Below the pieces are notes generated by a model, which did no database searches, had not been told where the DNA came from, and worked only from the letters and a program-made list of their open reading frames with translations. Source: Dehalococcoidales bacterium (GTDB lineage Bacteria; Chloroflexota; Dehalococcoidia; Dehalococcoidales; JAQTVP01). Taken from it: DNA of 7,261 nucleotides. Positions within the stretch are counted from its first letter, which is position 1; the number at the start of each line of letters is the position of its first letter. Shown here in pieces: positions 6,134 to 7,261 of the stretch. The DNA is taken from positions 1-7,261 of the forward strand of contig JAQTVP010000079.1 in NCBI GenBank assembly GCA_028707015.1. Direction: 5' to 3'. The position numbers were made by a program, and so were the translations under genes.

Positions 6134-6895
6134 CTATGCTTGCAATCTATATTTTTCCAGAATTTCGTCAGAGAAATTAACATTACTGTATACCTGCTGG
6201 ACGTCATCCAGTCCTTCCAGCTTGTCCAGCATCTTTAATGTCTGTAAAGCTGCCTTCTCTTCGAGATCAACCAGAGTCTTGGGTATCATGGATAGTTCGG
6301 CTGAAGCTATATTGAAATTATTTTCTTCCAATGCTTGACGTAATTTCTCAAGCTCATCCGGTTTGGTATAAACTTCTATATGATCACTCTCTATCTTAAC
6401 ATCATCAGCCCCGGCATCAATAGCTTGAAGTGCCAGGTCTTCTTTATCCAGTTCCTGATATTGTACGTCTATAGTGATTAGTCCTAGTGTATCAAAAATC
6501 CAGGCAACACAACCGTTCTCGCCAAGACTGCCACCACTGCGGGAAAAAACATTTCGTACTTCCTGCAGGGTTCGGTTTCGGTTATCACTGAGGGCTTGCA
6601 CCAGAATAGCTACCCCGCTGGGACCATAACCCTCAAGGACCATTTCCACCAGAATGGTTCCTTCCAGTGTACCATTACCCCTTTTGATGGCTCTTTCTAT
6701 GTTATCCAGAGGCATGTTATTGTCACGGGCTTTTTGTATGCCTAATCTTAGGCGGAAATTTGCTTCTGGATTATCACCGCCCTGACGTACAGCCACAATT
6801 ATTTCTTTAGTCAGCTTGGTGAAAAGTTGACCTCGCCTGGCATCCGCCACCCCTTTCTGATGCTTGATTGAAGACCACTTAGAATGACCAGACAT
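6134..6895 (-). CDS. yebC: YebC/PmpR family (TACO1-like) protein
   Basis: A 253-residue cytoplasmic protein of the family annotated as a probable transcriptional regulator; members are also reported to act on translation, where they help ribosomes through difficult sequences. It has the signature start MSGHSKWSSIKHQKGVADARRGQLFTKL, the segment NPEANFRLRLGIQKARDNNMP, EGYGPSGVAILV (88-99), TLQEVRNVFSRSGGSLGE and CVAWIF (129-134), followed by the two C-terminal alpha/beta domains with AIDAGADDV (158-166). Length is normal. ATG at 6895 has AGGAG (6909-6905) 9 bases upstream. It is the first gene of the minus-strand train; yebC next to ruvC and ruvA is a very common arrangement in bacteria, which supports the operon reading. 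The same linkage underlies the old idea that it controls ruvC, which is not proven by position. Confidence 0.96.
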   Translation of the reverse strand: MSGHSKWSSIKHQKGVADARRGQLFTKLTKEIIVAVRQGGDNPEANFRLRLGIQKARDNNMPLDNIERAIKRGNGTLEGTILVEMVLEGYGPSGVAILVQALSDNRNRTLQEVRNVFSRSGGSLGENGCVAWIFDTLGLITIDVQYQELDKEDLALQAIDAGADDVKIESDHIEVYTKPDELEKLRQALEENNFNIASAELSMIPKTLVDLEEKAALQTLKMLDKLEGLDDVQQVYSNVNFSDEILEKYRLQA

Positions 6896-6920
6896 ATCCT
6901 AACTCTCCTTAGCTATCTTA

Positions 6921-6926
6921 ATTATA
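6921..6926 (-). promoter_or_regulatory. Consensus -10 box upstream of yebC
   Basis: On the minus strand, positions 6926-6921 read TATAAT, a perfect sigma70-type -10 hexamer. Transcription starting about 7 bases downstream would give a leader of roughly 20 bases containing the yebC AGGAG site, a workable arrangement for the operon promoter. I find no convincing -35 hexamer at 16-18 bases and no extended -10 TG, so the call rests on one hexamer in an AT-rich region. Confidence 0.4.
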
Positions 6927-7044
6927 CTTCCTGCTAATTTTAACACTTCTCTCGGATAAGGGAAAGAGAATACTATTATTTATATTATTTTTTAATACGC
7001 TAAATATTTTTAAGTTATTCGGAGTATATGAAAAAAGGAAATAA

Positions 7045-7050
7045 TATAAT
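7045..7050 (+). promoter_or_regulatory. Possible plus-strand -10 box in the divergent region
   Basis: Positions 7045-7050 read TATAAT on the plus strand, about 125 bases upstream of the right-edge gene. No good -35 is seen at the proper distance. A start near 7057 would put the palindrome cluster at 7055-7076 at the start of the transcript, where an operator could sit. A second weak candidate is TTGATA (7100-7105) with AATAAA 16 bases further on. The surrounding sequence is so AT-rich that chance is a real alternative. Confidence 0.25.
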
Positions 7051-7054
7051 GTGT

Positions 7055-7076
7055 TAGTATCGGTACTATAGTACTA
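7055..7076. repeat. Palindrome cluster, possible operator
   Basis: The 12-base sequence GTACTATAGTAC (7063-7074) is a perfect palindrome. It overlaps a second perfect palindrome TAGTACTA (7069-7076), and TAGTA at 7055-7059 pairs with TACTA at 7064-7068. The half-site TAGTA/TACTA thus occurs four times in 22 bases within the divergent intergenic region. This looks like a possible repressor binding site; no regulator is identified and the role is inference. Confidence 0.35.
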
Positions 7077-7174
7077 CATGTTATTGAAGTAAAAAAGCTT
7101 TGATAGACTATTGGTAATTCAAATAAATAAATTAGGGAATAATCTATGTAAGTTTCCTATTCGCTATCTTACAC

Positions 7175-7261
7175 ATGGGGTTTCTTTCCATAATTGACGT
7201 TGTATTTGTTTTTGCGGTTGCCTTGTTCTTTGGCTGGATAGTCAAAAAAACAGGGTCACTT
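7175..7261 (+). CDS. N-terminus of a probable membrane protein (3' end outside window)
   Basis: From ATG at 7175 the frame is open to the right edge, giving 29 residues: MGFLSIID, a hydrophobic stretch (about 5-23, rich in V, F, A, L) and then the basic stop-transfer-like KK at 24-25. It looks like an uncleaved N-terminal membrane anchor or first transmembrane helix with the C-terminal side in the cytoplasm. The frame is open upstream only back to 7136, after a TAG at 7133-7135, and there is no ribosome binding site before the ATG, so the start is uncertain or the message is leaderless. It is divergent from yebC. Too little is visible to name a family. Confidence 0.45.
   Translation, partial: MGFLSIIDVVFVFAVALFFGWIVKKTGSL

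Noticed and set aside
7028..7057. Nine-codon leader peptide frame starting at ATG 7028
   Set aside because: GGAG is only 3 bases from the ATG and the peptide has no run of regulatory codons; likely chance in AT-rich DNA.
1..7261. CRISPR array, tRNA, rRNA or insertion sequence
   Set aside because: No regularly spaced direct repeats, no cloverleaf-like or rRNA-like sequence and no transposase motifs were seen on reading the window.

Overview
The window looks like an ordinary stretch of bacterial chromosome dominated by DNA processing and repair genes. It reads as two divisions: a plus-strand segment at the left (the 3' end of an ftsK/spoIIIE translocase gene, then a tiny membrane-protein gene) and a long minus-strand gene train filling most of the rest. 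That train, in transcription order, is yebC - ruvC - ruvA - membrane-anchored Holliday-type endonuclease - Mrr-like endonuclease - uvrB - a 53-residue basic protein. At the extreme right, on the plus strand, the first 29 codons of a probable membrane protein begin. The gene content, the yebC-ruvC-ruvA order and the moderate, uneven G+C suggest an anaerobic Chloroflexota (Dehalococcoidia-like) bacterium. This is an inference from recalled family resemblance, not a search, and a Gram-positive-type relative cannot be excluded.

Layout. 1-1103 (+): FtsK motor and gamma domain, running in from the left edge. 1161-1334 (+): 57-residue protein with two membrane segments and a good ribosome binding site. 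1374-1535 (-): 53-residue Lys/Arg-rich protein. 1556-3541 (-): uvrB. 3548-4453 (-): Mrr-type restriction endonuclease, visibly AT-rich against its neighbours. 4472-4960 (-): endonuclease of the family related to archaeal Holliday junction resolvase, with an N-terminal membrane anchor. 4975-5559 (-): ruvA. 5570-6067 (-): ruvC. 6134-6895 (-): yebC. 6896-7174: AT-rich divergent intergenic region with a consensus -10 box for yebC and a cluster of short palindromes. 7175-7261 (+): start of a membrane protein.

How the genes fit together. The minus-strand genes are separated by 66, 10, 14, 18, 6 and 20 bases, so they probably form one operon led by yebC. RuvA and RuvC recognise and cut Holliday junctions. 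UvrB is the damage-verification helicase of nucleotide excision repair. The small endonuclease has a PD-(D/E)xK core and sits where ruvB is often found; no ruvB is present here. The Mrr-like gene is the odd member: a probable type IV (modification-dependent) defence nuclease with no methyltransferase partner, low G+C, tightly wedged between the endonuclease gene and uvrB. It is the best candidate for a recent acquisition. I found no wholly new system. The points most worth a second look are the defence nuclease embedded in a repair operon, the anchored nuclease beside ruvA, the FtsK tail, and two small genes that are easily missed.
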